From: Promethearchaeota archaeon
Lineage (GTDB): Archaea; Asgardarchaeota; Lokiarchaeia; Sigynarchaeales; SOKP01
Direction of reading: 5' to 3'
DNA: 64,000 nucleotides
NCBI GenBank assembly: GCA_019058515.1
Contig: JAHPYY010000057.1
Span: forward strand, 1-64,000
In this document: positions 53,088-63,041 of the stretch, in pieces
Layout: the number at the start of each line of letters is the position of its first letter
Numbering within the stretch: position 1 is the stretch's first letter
The notes under the pieces: model-generated
The model's database searches: none
What the model was told of the DNA's origin: nothing
What the model saw: the letters and a program-made list of their open reading frames with translations, nothing else
Made by a program: the position numbers and the translations under genes

Positions 53088-53258
53088 GGGACCGAAGTTC
53101 ACAAAGCCTCTATTACTGGAGATACCGTTGGAGATCCTTTCAAGGACACGGCAGAACCAAGCATCAATACACTATTAGTAGTCATGTCGCTGACAGCGAC
53201 AATATTCATGGGTTTTCTACTACTCTTTAACGCCGGCGCTGGTCTATTACTATTCTAA
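53088..53258 (+). repeat. hppA 3' end, copy 2 (displaced, no insertion)
   Basis: Encodes [20 protein letters not shown], then [20 protein letters not shown] and [16 protein letters not shown] before TAA, i.e. the last 56 residues of the pyrophosphatase, with no upstream hppA sequence. It differs from copy 1 at about 39 of 171 bases, almost all silent third positions; Gly to Glu in TAGPS is the only replacement. Confidence 0.9.
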
Positions 53259-53278
53259 ATAAAGAAATTTTTTAAAAT

Positions 53279-53300
53279 ACTTTTTTTTATTATTTTTTAA
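53279..53300 (+). terminator. T-rich terminator after the displaced hppA tail
   Basis: A run of eight T, then ATTATTTTTT, matching the tract after hppA copy 1 in sequence and distance from the stop. Confidence 0.5.
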
Positions 53301-54323
53301 TCTTTTCAGAGTTTTGGCAGACTTGAATTAGGTGAAATCTACTTACTATTTGATATTATTGCAGATTTTTGATGCTCATTAAAAAACTCTCAAAGAAATT
53401 CACTCTAATATTTTCGTTAGAAGTTATAATATATGAATTCGATGATTCAAGAATTAATAAAAGTCCTTACTCTCTTATTATTGAATGAGCTTGTATTAAC
53501 CTAATTCACTAATTGTGAGTAGTTATTTAACTATTTTTAAAAGGAAAAGAGTTAATTTATCCATTTTTATTGTAAACCTTACGTGTAACGAATTATTTAC
53601 GCGATAAATTATGTGTGTTACCAAATAATTATTTAGATTCAAGATGGTACGAAACACTTTCTCTGACAACCTCAATACTCATATCATATCTCTTACATTT
53701 AATGAACGAATTTCTCCTTATTTTTTAATGGCTGAAAAAAAGAATACTTTTAAATAATGCTTTATCTAAAACATAAATATTATCCAAAAGAGAAACTTGG
53801 GTAATGATCCAATGTTCCAATCAACAAAAAAAAGCAAATCCAAAACCGTTTATTCAAAGATTTCATTTGTAGATGTTGAAAATAGCTTTAATTTGCATAA
53901 TACGATTTTAGTTTCAATTTTATATTCAAAAGAATATACAGTTCATATTTCAAATCGTATATATAATCAAATGGCGGTATATATCAAATAATAAAATTGT
54001 ATATGATTCTAAAATAAATTTTATAAATAAAATCTGGAATATTTGCTATAAGACTATTATAGGTTATCTATGTAATATAAAAAAAAGAGTTTTGATAAAT
54101 ATGGTTTTCATTTTATACTTTTGAAAAGTTAATCCAATAATTAAGTTATAAACAACCAGTAAGATGAAAATCTCAAAAAAAAACTTCAAAAATAAAGAAA
54201 ATCAACTTTCAAACTTTGATAATGAGGAATTGATCAAATCCGATTTAAAATATGACTTAGTAAAATCCTTTCGTTACTATCTACCTACAACTTAAACTAA
54301 ATACCATAACGGTTTAAAAAAAT
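53301..54323. other. Gene-poor AT-rich stretch upstream of the giant gene
   Basis: About 1 kb with no convincing gene. A 43-codon frame at 54164-54295 (KISKKNFKNKENQLSNFDNE then ELIKSDLKYDLVKSF) ends 28 bp before the giant gene and could be a small upstream protein or a leader fragment. A 64-codon frame at 53797-53991 starts at TTG and looks random. The composition is strikingly AT-rich compared with the giant gene that follows. Confidence 0.4.
54164..54295 (+). CDS. Possible small protein just upstream of the giant gene
   Basis: ATG 54164 opens a 43-codon charged frame (KISKKNFKNKENQLSNFDNE, LIKSDLKYDLVKSFRYYL). No relative recognised. Its only support is a clean frame and position 28 bp before a large gene in the same direction. 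Confidence 0.25.
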   Translation: MKISKKNFKNKENQLSNFDNEELIKSDLKYDLVKSFRYYLPTT

Positions 54324-57300
54324 ATGACCGAAAGTAATCAAAGTAATAATAAAGAAATAGAACCCGAGCCGAACCCGTCCAAGAAAATCGCTAAGGACAA
54401 CTATCGCAGTTACAGGTACCCCAACCCTCGCGAGTACTACGACGAGGAAAGTTTTAATGTTCAAGGCGCAAGCGGAGTAGACATCGATAGCGCGTTTGAA
54501 AAGACTTTACGGCAAATTAAAAACTATCAAAAGTCCAAAATAGCGCATACCGAAAAATCAGTGAGCAATTCCAACTCAATTTTGGAAAAAGAAATTGAGA
54601 TCCCCCCAGAATCACGGGTGGAAACCGACCCAGAACCACTGGTAGATCCCATCGAAGCGGAAATGGGTGGATCCTTGATGCACGCTACCTTAAGACCTTC
54701 CGCAGGCGAATCCTTGCGTTCTGAACCGATTATTACGCCTTCTACTAACCACCCCGTAAACTTAGTTGAGCGTCGACAAAAACGATCAAACTCGGACCCG
54801 TTTCAGGAATTAGACGAGAGCAAAACTAGATTTACCATCGAACAAATGCTTGGAGACTCGCGGAAATTAAAGGAAGACCTAGATCAGTTTGGCAAGCGCC
54901 AGAGATTTAAAGGTAAACACTTCAAAACCACTGTACTCGATATTTGCCTGTCCGACATCTTTCCAAGGAAATTATTAGCCAAGGCTGAGATGAACGATGA
55001 TTCAAAAGGAGATTTGGTCGAGTTTACTCATTTACTTAACTTGTTAAAGCATTTCGGGAAGAATAGCTTGTTCGGGACTCACTTATCGGAAATCTTCGCC
55101 GGAAAAAAGGTGTTGGTCTCCGGATTTATTTACCGATTAATTATTGAACAATACGGACCTAATCCTCCAGAAAATATGGATGGATTAGTGAACGAAGCGT
55201 TAAGATTTGAGCGATTCCGGCTTTCCGACCATCAAAAGGCGTTCTTGGAGATCTTTTGGCTTTTCGTAAAAGACCACCAGAAACCGTTGCTCGCTAACCT
55301 GCGCTGGTATAAGGATAACCGAGCCAAGCGTCTCGTCTCTGAATTAGGCGTCCAGATTCGAACTATCTCTGATGGTGTAGCTCCCGTATTCGAAGGGTTT
55401 CAGCCAATAGAACACGATGTAGAACCTCTGGAGGAGTTAACTTCCGAAGAAGTAGAAGCTATTGGGTTAGAAGATCCGGATTTTGAGCTTGGGGAAGAAC
55501 CATTAGAACCATCTCAACTCGCTGTTCTAGATGCGGACGCCCCGAACGAAATACCCACCCAAACTTCCAGCGATGTCTCTACTACTGCGTACGTTGAGAC
55601 CGTCGTTCCCGTAATACCTCTCAAATCTCCGTTAGACCAAGAGCTAAACGCGCTTTACCAAACCGTGAGAACAGCTTGGCTTGAAAACAAGTGGTGGGAT
55701 AAAACCGTGCTAGAAGCGCTTTACGAAGGCTTATCCGTAGCTTACTACGCAAATAACGAAAGTTGGTGGTTTAAATTTAATTACTTGCTAGAAGCTCGAA
55801 AATCCAGAGACGCGCTTTTGGCGTACGAAGAAAAAGACGATCATAAGCCTTCTCTCGTTAAACAGTATGTATGCAAAAAGGTGAAGCAACGACGGAGCAG
55901 AGCTCGAGCAAGGCGAGAAAGCGAGATAGACTCTCAGGTCGTCTATGCAAGCAAAAACGCCGTACTTAAAAGAGCGTTGCAAGCTCAAGCCCTTTACGCG
56001 TCTTCGTACATAGAGACCGAAATCCAAAACGATTTAGAGATGATTCAACTTGCTTCTCGCTACGGATCCAACTTATTTAAGCGATTGAGGGAAAACATAG
56101 CGTTGCTCCGAGCTATCGAAATGAGCGGAGCAGAGTTCCACTCCTACCAGTTCTGGTCGCTAGACACCCCAGGGTTTGAGAAAATGTTTCCCGTTAAGGG
56201 TCATCAGCTTTTAGACTACATCGACGAAGCGTCAAAGGCGGCAGTTAAGAATAGGAACGCGTTGCAAAGCGTGGAAGCTGCGTATAGAAGCGTTGTGGTT
56301 CATTTTGGCAGGAAGTTTCTCTCATCCCTTTACAAGCAAATCAACAATCCGAATATAAAACTAACTCGTGATGGTTCTGGTTTGGATGTGTTTACTATCG
56401 CCCGAGTAGGGGAAAACGACTTAAGAAAAGTTATATACAACGCGATTGAAGGCAGTAGTATCTTCAAATCTACTGATCAACTAGTAGAAAGGGCTTTAAA
56501 AGCGCTTTACGAGAATTTCGAAATAAACTTAGAAGCACAATCGGGAAAAAAGCAGAAGAATTACTACGATAACGAAGCTTTTGTTAATCTGATTATTTCT
56601 CGGGAAACTTTTGAAGAATATGGCACTTTCGAGGGCTTTTTCAGGAATGTGCTAGATTATTGGCAGTCGATTGATGTGTCGCAATTTACCCAAGGAGACA
56701 TAAAGGAAACCTTGTCGAAAGCTGATTACCTTGTTACCGATAAGACCATTACCGTCGAACAATTAGAAAAATTAGGAATTAAGAAAAAGAACATTTTTGA
56801 TACCAGAGGAAATCAGCTCACCGTCGAAGGGGAATTACAAGGGTCCTTCCGAATCATCACCCACGACGATAAAAAGCTGACGACAAGAGGGCTCATGCAA
56901 GTGGATGGAACTAAAGTAAAAATCAAAGAGGGATGGATTGATGGGATTTACATTGATGGCAATAGAGTACAAAACGCTTTACTAACAAACAAGGAGGGAA
57001 GGTTGCTTTCGAGTAGCTTCTTCAATCCCTTGAATCCTGATTTGTTTAAAGAAAAGAACCAAGCTAAATCGTTTGAGGTAAAGAACAAAGAATGGCTCCA
57101 GATTGAGTTCTTAGAATCGTTGCTTGACACCAATAAAGACTATGTGTATAAGGACGAGAATAAGAACCCTTGTGGCGTAAAACTCCTAACCGTGTTTTCT
57201 CTAACTGACGGAGATTCAAATTTAAACCTCGAGACACAAGTTAACCTCATTAATCCCGCACTCAGAATTGATGATTTGAAGTTTGATTTTTCGCAAGAGG

Positions 57301-59159
57301 ATAAATATTGGTTATATCGACAGATTAAACCACAACCCAATAAGGCAAATCTCGAAAACTTAATACACCTTCCTCCTACTAACAAAAAGTTCCTAGAAAA
57401 GGATTCCACCCAAGAAAAAATCATGGACTTGTATCTTCTCATAGAACAGATTAAATTAAATGTGAAGGACCTTAGCGTGACTTCAGAATTATTAAAATTG
57501 CACAATCCTGAAGGAGTGTATACTAAAGAATACTTCGACGAGTTAAGCAAGAGTTTCAGCGATGTGTCCAAATTTTCCTGGTATGAAGTTGATAGGGAAA
57601 ACAACAGAATAGATTCCTATAAGTTGGACTACAAGGACTTTTGTAGGGCCTACCTACAATTTATTCAAGGTAATTCTGAATTACAAAAGAAATATTATTG
57701 GCTTGCTGATAGAGCTTTTTCTGGAGAAAAAGATTTTACTTACAATGAGATTACTCTACTCCAGCTGTTAGATGACGCCATGATTGACATGTTCGGATAT
57801 GTTGGTTACATCTTATTACAGGCAGGTATGCTCAATTTTGGGGAGAATAATTTAGGGAGATTTTCCTCGTTCGGATACTACTCTAACATCAATGAAGTAT
57901 CAGACATTTTAACGAAATTCGGGATATCGTGCTTAGATAGCAAAAACCTCGATCAGAAAGATAGCGGTGCCGTGCTTAGATCTCTATTGGCATTTGGATT
58001 TAAAAGGACTGTGAAGGTTGCGGAAGGAACCGGAACCACCAAAAGCTATACAACTAAAAGCTATACAATGTATCCTCCTAACTCTATTTTTACCAAAATT
58101 TTCAACGATTTCAAGCAATATAGCACCGATTCTTCCTATTTTGATGCGATAAATACACTAATTGATCCCATAATGCCCAATCTAAATCATTTAAATAGAG
58201 AATTTTTGGCTTCTTTTCTCAGCGATACAGAGACTCTTAAAAAATTCTTGAAATTGCCAATAAACCTACAAATTGAATTAGCAAGTTTGGGAGCAACACT
58301 AAAAGAATTGAGAGAAATAAGTACTGATAATTATAATGGTTTTGTAGAATATATTAAAAAACCATGGCCAAGAAATAAATATTTTACAAAAAAGAATTTG
58401 GGTGTCAGAGAAACGCTTATAGGTGAAAATGGGATCTTAAAAGATACTCTTTTTGATACCCTATTAGATTACCATCTCACCCTAGAAGTTCAATATAAAG
58501 AATATGCTGAAGAAATAGAAAAAAAATACCCAAATCCCTCAAAATCAGAAGTTAGAAATTATTACGACAAATATCCTGACGAAAAAAATGTTGGAATTAT
58601 TTGGGAAACAAATCGAGCGTACCAAATATTACAACTAATGTTTGATATGATTTTGACAGATTTTAGACATCCCCTTACAGGAGTGCAATATAGAGATACA
58701 AAAACAGGTAAACTAAAATTTTACGATATTCTAAGTTTTCCCCTCCATCATTGGAGAACAGCTATAAGAGTCTCAAATCAAAAAACAGGCCATGAAAACA
58801 AATACTCCTGTACATATTTCTCGTTATGGGCAATGCCACAAAGGAATGATTATGGGGGTTTAGGTCACAGCTATATCACAGGAAGAATTGAGGGCAGTGA
58901 TGGTACGCAAGGAAAAAATTATGAAATCATGTTTAGTAAAGTTCTTGCTTCTATTATTAATGGAAAAGCTCCAACAATTTGGAAAGGCAAAGATGATCGA
59001 AAGAATTTTAAAACTTATCTCGACAAATTAGAGGTAACAAATTCTATAAAAATGATAAAGTGTTTTAACTCACATATCGATTCACATTACTTAAACGGTG
59101 ATATCTTAAAGTTAAGCAATGAAATAATTAATTATGAAATAATATATAAGGAGAATTAA
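54324..59159 (+). CDS. Giant 1611-aa protein of unknown function, C-terminal module shared with a downstream gene
   Basis: No signal peptide, membrane helix or recognised enzyme motif. Residues 1-200 are disordered and Pro/Glu/Asn-rich (RYPNPREYYDEE). ~200-360 and ~430-820 are helical, with a basic patch (KKVKQRRSRARARRE, ~525-540) that could bind nucleic acid. ~820-1000 look beta-rich (GNQLTVEGELQGSFRI). ~1000-1340 are mixed. Residues ~1365-1560 form a module (LFDTLLDY, LTDFRHPLTG, SFPLHHWR, INGKAPTIWKGKDD) whose relative is the whole 196-aa protein at 61358. Near base 58050 the DNA turns from relatively GC-rich to AT-rich, so the gene seems composite. The HH and Asn/His residues after the RHPLTG motif recall HNH-type nucleases, but that is speculation. 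Confidence 0.8.
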   Translation: MTESNQSNNKEIEPEPNPSKKIAKDNYRSYRYPNPREYYDEESFNVQGASGVDIDSAFEKTLRQIKNYQKSKIAHTEKSVSNSNSILEKEIEIPPESRVETDPEPLVDPIEAEMGGSLMHATLRPSAGESLRSEPIITPSTNHPVNLVERRQKRSNSDPFQELDESKTRFTIEQMLGDSRKLKEDLDQFGKRQRFKGKHFKTTVLDICLSDIFPRKLLAKAEMNDDSKGDLVEFTHLLNLLKHFGKNSLFGTHLSEIFAGKKVLVSGFIYRLIIEQYGPNPPENMDGLVNEALRFERFRLSDHQKAFLEIFWLFVKDHQKPLLANLRWYKDNRAKRLVSELGVQIRTISDGVAPVFEGFQPIEHDVEPLEELTSEEVEAIGLEDPDFELGEEPLEPSQLAVLDADAPNEIPTQTSSDVSTTAYVETVVPVIPLKSPLDQELNALYQTVRTAWLENKWWDKTVLEALYEGLSVAYYANNESWWFKFNYLLEARKSRDALLAYEEKDDHKPSLVKQYVCKKVKQRRSRARARRESEIDSQVVYASKNAVLKRALQAQALYASSYIETEIQNDLEMIQLASRYGSNLFKRLRENIALLRAIEMSGAEFHSYQFWSLDTPGFEKMFPVKGHQLLDYIDEASKAAVKNRNALQSVEAAYRSVVVHFGRKFLSSLYKQINNPNIKLTRDGSGLDVFTIARVGENDLRKVIYNAIEGSSIFKSTDQLVERALKALYENFEINLEAQSGKKQKNYYDNEAFVNLIISRETFEEYGTFEGFFRNVLDYWQSIDVSQFTQGDIKETLSKADYLVTDKTITVEQLEKLGIKKKNIFDTRGNQLTVEGELQGSFRIITHDDKKLTTRGLMQVDGTKVKIKEGWIDGIYIDGNRVQNALLTNKEGRLLSSSFFNPLNPDLFKEKNQAKSFEVKNKEWLQIEFLESLLDTNKDYVYKDENKNPCGVKLLTVFSLTDGDSNLNLETQVNLINPALRIDDLKFDFSQEDKYWLYRQIKPQPNKANLENLIHLPPTNKKFLEKDSTQEKIMDLYLLIEQIKLNVKDLSVTSELLKLHNPEGVYTKEYFDELSKSFSDVSKFSWYEVDRENNRIDSYKLDYKDFCRAYLQFIQGNSELQKKYYWLADRAFSGEKDFTYNEITLLQLLDDAMIDMFGYVGYILLQAGMLNFGENNLGRFSSFGYYSNINEVSDILTKFGISCLDSKNLDQKDSGAVLRSLLAFGFKRTVKVAEGTGTTKSYTTKSYTMYPPNSIFTKIFNDFKQYSTDSSYFDAINTLIDPIMPNLNHLNREFLASFLSDTETLKKFLKLPINLQIELASLGATLKELREISTDNYNGFVEYIKKPWPRNKYFTKKNLGVRETLIGENGILKDTLFDTLLDYHLTLEVQYKEYAEEIEKKYPNPSKSEVRNYYDKYPDEKNVGIIWETNRAYQILQLMFDMILTDFRHPLTGVQYRDTKTGKLKFYDILSFPLHHWRTAIRVSNQKTGHENKYSCTYFSLWAMPQRNDYGGLGHSYITGRIEGSDGTQGKNYEIMFSKVLASIINGKAPTIWKGKDDRKNFKTYLDKLEVTNSIKMIKCFNSHIDSHYLNGDILKLSNEIINYEIIYKEN

Positions 59160-59313
59160 TACTAAATGACGATTTTATGATATTTATAAACGAATAGAAG
59201 GTTATAATTTATATAAAAGAACATTTTTTAATCAACATATATAATCTATCGAGGTCAGGAAACTAACCTTATATGATTTTTTATACTAAAAATAATATAT
59301 CTTAATAGAAACC

Positions 59314-60150
59314 ATGAGTAGAATATTAAATATATCCGATCGACACATTTTGAATAATAAAGAGCTAATATTTATAGAAACACTAGAAAAAGACACTAAC
59401 AAACATGTGATTATTAGAACTAATGAAAAAAATCGAATTGTAATATTGAGAATAAATAATTGTGGTATATCTCAAATATCAGAAAACATTAAAAATCTTA
59501 TCTTTTTAGAGGAGTTATCAATCACCGAAAAAAAATTAATCAAATTACCTGAATCGATTGGAAATCTTTCAAATCTGGCTGAATTATCCATTTATGAGAG
59601 TAAAATTAAAAATCTCCCCAATACCCTGGTTGATTTAGAGAAACTCATCCTATTAGAATTAGATAGTAGTAAAATAGAAATATTTCCTGAAGTAATATTT
59701 GATCTTAAAAGCCTTAATACCTTAAGTTTGACTGATAGTCAAATAACAAGGATTCCTGAAGCTATAAATCAATTAAGGGAATTAAATGCATTAATACTAG
59801 ATAATAATAATTTGGCATATTTACCTGATACTGTTTCTGAGCTTAGTAAACTAAATTCAATACATCTAAACAATAATAAATTAACTGCTCTTCCCGAAAG
59901 TATTGGAAATATTAGGAGTTTAACGCATTTAGAATTAAATAATAATAATTTGGAGAATCTCCCAGAATCTCTTAGAAAATTGAGCCAGCTTTATTATTTA
60001 GAGTTGAATAACAATAACTTTAAAGTATTTCCTGAAGTTCTTCAAGAGATAGACGAGATTCAATGGTTACAAATTACAGGAAATCAGATAAAAAAATTCC
60101 CAAAAAAGGTAGGTAAAGCAAAATTAATTGGAAATGGGATTTACAAATAA
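59314..60150 (+). CDS. Leucine-rich-repeat protein (23-residue, SHOC2/plant-intracellular type)
   Basis: A 278-aa cytosolic protein. A ~55-residue N-terminal cap is followed by nine 23-residue LRRs with the pattern L-x2-L-x-L-x2-N-x-L-x2-L-P-x2-I-x2-L, for example LNSIHLNNNKLTALPESIGN and LTHLELNNNNLENLPESLRK, closing with GNQIKKFPKKVGKAK. LRRs bind proteins. Part of the cluster with the giant protein (154 bp upstream) and the SDS22-like LRR gene (86 bp downstream), all on one strand. No signal peptide. Start ATG 59314. Confidence 0.85.
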   Translation: MSRILNISDRHILNNKELIFIETLEKDTNKHVIIRTNEKNRIVILRINNCGISQISENIKNLIFLEELSITEKKLIKLPESIGNLSNLAELSIYESKIKNLPNTLVDLEKLILLELDSSKIEIFPEVIFDLKSLNTLSLTDSQITRIPEAINQLRELNALILDNNNLAYLPDTVSELSKLNSIHLNNNKLTALPESIGNIRSLTHLELNNNNLENLPESLRKLSQLYYLELNNNNFKVFPEVLQEIDEIQWLQITGNQIKKFPKKVGKAKLIGNGIYK

Positions 60151-60236
60151 TCGTGTTTTTCGATCTATTTAAACGAATATATACAATTAGATTCAATTTG
60201 ACTAAATTTAATTTTCTGAAATAAGGATGATAAGTT

Positions 60237-61325
60237 ATGGTTGCAAACATCGAAGATGAAGAGAAGCAATTTGTCTATTACAAGGAAAAAAAGTACAAGG
60301 TTAATAATCACTGGTTATCTTTAATAGATTTAGGAGTTGAAGCTCTCTCGGAATTGGAAGGATTAGAATATCTAGAAAATTTATATGTATTAAACTTATC
60401 TAATAATCGTATTTCTGATTTAAAAGAGATAGAATCTTTAAAGAGCCTTGAATGGTTATTTTTAGGGCAAAATCAAATACAAGAAATTAATGGTCTCTAT
60501 TCCTTAGTACACCTCGAAAAATTAGATTTATCCAGAAATAAGGTTGTTGAAATAGAAGGATTAGATACTTTAGAATATTTGGAACAGTTAAACTTGTCTA
60601 AAAATGAAATTGTTGAAATTAAAGGATTAAATTCGCTAAAAAGTTTAAAAAAACTAGATTTATCATTTAACCAAATAAGGGAGATCAAAGAAATTCATAA
60701 GTTAGAAAACCTAAAATCTTTAAACCTTGCTGGTAATAAAATCAACGAGATTGAGAACTTCGAATTTTTAACAAAATTGAAAATTCTTGACCTTTCTCAA
60801 AACCTCATAAAAGAGATAAAAGGTTTGGACTCAAACATTAATTTAATCGAATTGGATATATCAGACAACCATATCTCTGAAATTAAAGGATTAGATTCAT
60901 TAACCAAATTAGAAACCTTAAATCTTTCAGCTAACCAAATTGATGAGATAACAGGGTTAAAATCGTTAGAATTGTTAGAAGAGTTAATACTTCACAATAA
61001 TTGCATAACAACTATTAGGGGGTTAGATACATTAGTAGGATTAAGACATCTATACCTATGGAATAACGACATCTCGGAGATATCAGGCTTAGATTCCCTT
61101 GAAGAATTACAAACATTAGATATTTCTAATAATAAAATTAGCGAACTTAAGGGATTATCCTATTATATAGAGAAACTAAACATTTCGGGTAATTTAATCG
61201 ACACAAGATTGTTAGCAGAACTCGAAGGCATTAGTGAAGAAGAGATCCATACTCGATATGGGTACTCGAGCAATCCTGATAAAATTACGGAGTACTGTAA
61301 AAATAAAAAAACCTCTGTTAAATAA
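60237..61325 (+). CDS. SDS22-like leucine-rich-repeat protein
   Basis: A 362-aa cytosolic protein with thirteen LRRs, twelve of exact 22-residue length, of the SDS22 type (L-x2-L-x-L-S-x-N-x-I-x-E-I-x-G-L), such as LEKLDLSRNKVVEIEGL and LETLNLSANQIDEITGL. The C-terminal cap is LAELEGISEEEIHTRYGY. In eukaryotes this repeat type regulates protein phosphatase 1; here only protein binding can be claimed. The regular repeats vary little, suggesting recent expansion. It ends 32 bp before the 196-aa gene, so they are likely co-transcribed. Start ATG 60237. Confidence 0.87.
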   Translation: MVANIEDEEKQFVYYKEKKYKVNNHWLSLIDLGVEALSELEGLEYLENLYVLNLSNNRISDLKEIESLKSLEWLFLGQNQIQEINGLYSLVHLEKLDLSRNKVVEIEGLDTLEYLEQLNLSKNEIVEIKGLNSLKSLKKLDLSFNQIREIKEIHKLENLKSLNLAGNKINEIENFEFLTKLKILDLSQNLIKEIKGLDSNINLIELDISDNHISEIKGLDSLTKLETLNLSANQIDEITGLKSLELLEELILHNNCITTIRGLDTLVGLRHLYLWNNDISEISGLDSLEELQTLDISNNKISELKGLSYYIEKLNISGNLIDTRLLAELEGISEEEIHTRYGYSSNPDKITEYCKNKKTSVK

Positions 61326-61357
61326 AGTAAATATAGCAACACTTAAAACAGAATCTC

Positions 61358-61948
61358 ATGATAAATAATAAAAATATTAAGGAATTACTCCAAAAAAATG
61401 TAAAGGGTTCGCTATTCGATACTCTATTGGAATATTCGACCATTATGGAAGCCAAATTAAGGGATTACGCTAAAAATGCGGAACAAAGCTTTAACACACA
61501 TAGAAATGAATTCCCAGCATTTTGGGATGACGAGGTAAAGGCAATGCAACTTTTCTTTTGGCAACTTCTTTTTGACCGAAGAAATCCTTTTACAGGAGAA
61601 TTAACTGAATTTGAGGAGTTCTTCTCGTATTACCTACTTCCAGTTGAGCTCGCACAGAATACATTAAAGAAGTACGATTGTCAATTTAAGAAACTGTTTC
61701 CGATTCCAAATTCGGGCAAAATTGATAGTTTTTCCTTTAAGAAAATTTTAAATGTATATGAGAAGGGAGATATAAAAGAGATTTCTAAAATTACTTCCAT
61801 TTTGAGGGAGATTGTTAAAGATGTAATAAATGGAAAAGCGCCTAAATATTGGAAAAAACAAGATAACAAAAGAACTTTCGAATTAAATTCTGAACGAGAT
61901 AAAGGCGCTCGGAAACTAATATTGACTTTCTTAATGACTGAGATTTAG
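61358..61948 (+). CDS. Stand-alone relative of the giant protein's C-terminal module
   Basis: A 196-aa protein sharing, in order, LFDTLLEY, MEAKLRDYA, MQLFFWQLLFDRRNPFTGE and VINGKAPKYWKKQDNKRTF with residues ~1365-1560 of the giant protein (LFDTLLDY, LEVQYKEYA, LQLMFDMILTDFRHPLTG, IINGKAPTIWKGKDDRKNF). The LHH segment of the giant protein is not conserved here (YYLLPVELAQ instead), so if that is an active site this version is inactive. A partner or decoy relationship is possible but only inferred. It closes the cluster. Start ATG 61358. Confidence 0.65.
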   Translation: MINNKNIKELLQKNVKGSLFDTLLEYSTIMEAKLRDYAKNAEQSFNTHRNEFPAFWDDEVKAMQLFFWQLLFDRRNPFTGELTEFEEFFSYYLLPVELAQNTLKKYDCQFKKLFPIPNSGKIDSFSFKKILNVYEKGDIKEISKITSILREIVKDVINGKAPKYWKKQDNKRTFELNSERDKGARKLILTFLMTEI

Positions 61949-62454
61949 GTATTAAATGATCCTTATTCATTTCAGATATGAAACTGAAAAGATTTCTCCT
62001 AAACCAAAAGATAGTGCGTATTTAGTATATGCATTTCCGCGGTAGTTTAATCCTTGATTGAACGACTAAAAGCTAAATCTAGATCAACCTATTATCACTG
62101 ATATTCTATAGAAAGTTTACTATAAAAGACCAATTAATTGTAAATTATACTTTATAAAGGAGATAGCCCCAATATTTGCGATTTTACTTTCTAAATGGAG
62201 TGGACAGAATTTAACATACTCTTATTCTGAAGAAAAAAGTTATATTAAATAATTCTCCGAGGATTTCATTTGAGCCAAAACTGTAAAAGTCAAATTTACA
62301 CCTCGTTTTTGATTATTAAATTTGATAAGTTCCAAAATCCCAAATTATAAATGTAGTTAGATCTAAAATTAGCCATTTAGTTTTATTTCCTATCGCCAAT
62401 CCTGATGAAGAAGTTCACAAGATTCTTCGTCTCTGTTCACTTCTTAAACATCAC
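61949..62454. other. Gene-free stretch with possible coding remnants
   Basis: About 500 bp between the 196-aa gene and the zinc-ribbon membrane gene. Two plus-strand fragments look like decayed coding sequence: LIERLKAKSRSTYYH followed by a stop near 62095, and KEIAPIFAILLSKWSGQNLT with stops after it near 62150-62270. I could not assign either to a family. Confidence 0.35.
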
Positions 62455-62850
62455 TTAATTATCACTTTGAAATTGTCTTGGATTGGGTTTTCCGCAAAAG
62501 GCACACACATCGTAATCGGTGATCTCGTTCTTGGAGTTGCAGTACGGACAGTTATATAGAGCGCACTCCATTAACCATTTATCGAATTCCTCGTCTCGTT
62601 TCTTTTTCTTAATCGCTTTTAACCTTTCTTTGCGTTTTTGAAAACTCTGCATATTTATATTAAACGGATTTTCTACTGCAATTAACAACAGTGGGAATGC
62701 GACGAACCATATATAAATCTCCCACGCAATCAATATTTCAAGGGGCGGTTCTCCAGTTACATTATGCCCAGAATAAAGGTAAAAACTCAAAAATATTAGA
62801 AATACGATACCACAAGAGCGTATGTTCCACGCCATTCTACTTTTTACCAT
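62455..62850 (-). CDS. Two-helix membrane protein with a C-terminal zinc ribbon
   Basis: A 131-aa protein with two hydrophobic segments (about residues 10-28 and 38-60), a basic helical stretch (QKRKERLKAIKKKKRDEEF) and a C-terminal zinc ribbon CPYC...CAFC (CxxC-x14-CxxC, residues ~100-121). Similar small anchored zinc-ribbon proteins are common in archaea; function unknown. Start ATG 62850. Confidence 0.6.
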   Translation of the reverse strand: MVKSRMAWNIRSCGIVFLIFLSFYLYSGHNVTGEPPLEILIAWEIYIWFVAFPLLLIAVENPFNINMQSFQKRKERLKAIKKKKRDEEFDKWLMECALYNCPYCNSKNEITDYDVCAFCGKPNPRQFQSDN

Positions 62851-63041
62851 ATTATCGCCACTTTATTAACGGCCTTTTGCGTTAAGAACTATAAGGAAAC
62901 ACTCTTATTAAAACTCTTATTAAAATACTGAGTGAGTGCAAAAAATCTTGTTTAGATGCCTTTTGTACATGATATAATTAGGTTTCAATATCTTACTTCG
63001 GAAGGTACCAATAATTTAGAAATTAAAATTTACTATTGGGG

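Noticed and set aside
53797..53991. 64-codon frame in the gap before the giant gene
   Set aside because: Starts at TTG, low complexity, no ribosome site or relative; treated as chance.
57140..57604. 154-codon antisense frame inside the giant gene
   Set aside because: No recognisable content; the sense frame is continuous for 1611 codons.
61358..61948. Immunity protein of a polymorphic toxin system
   Set aside because: The similarity is to the giant protein's own C-terminus, not to a known immunity family, and no toxin domain could be named.
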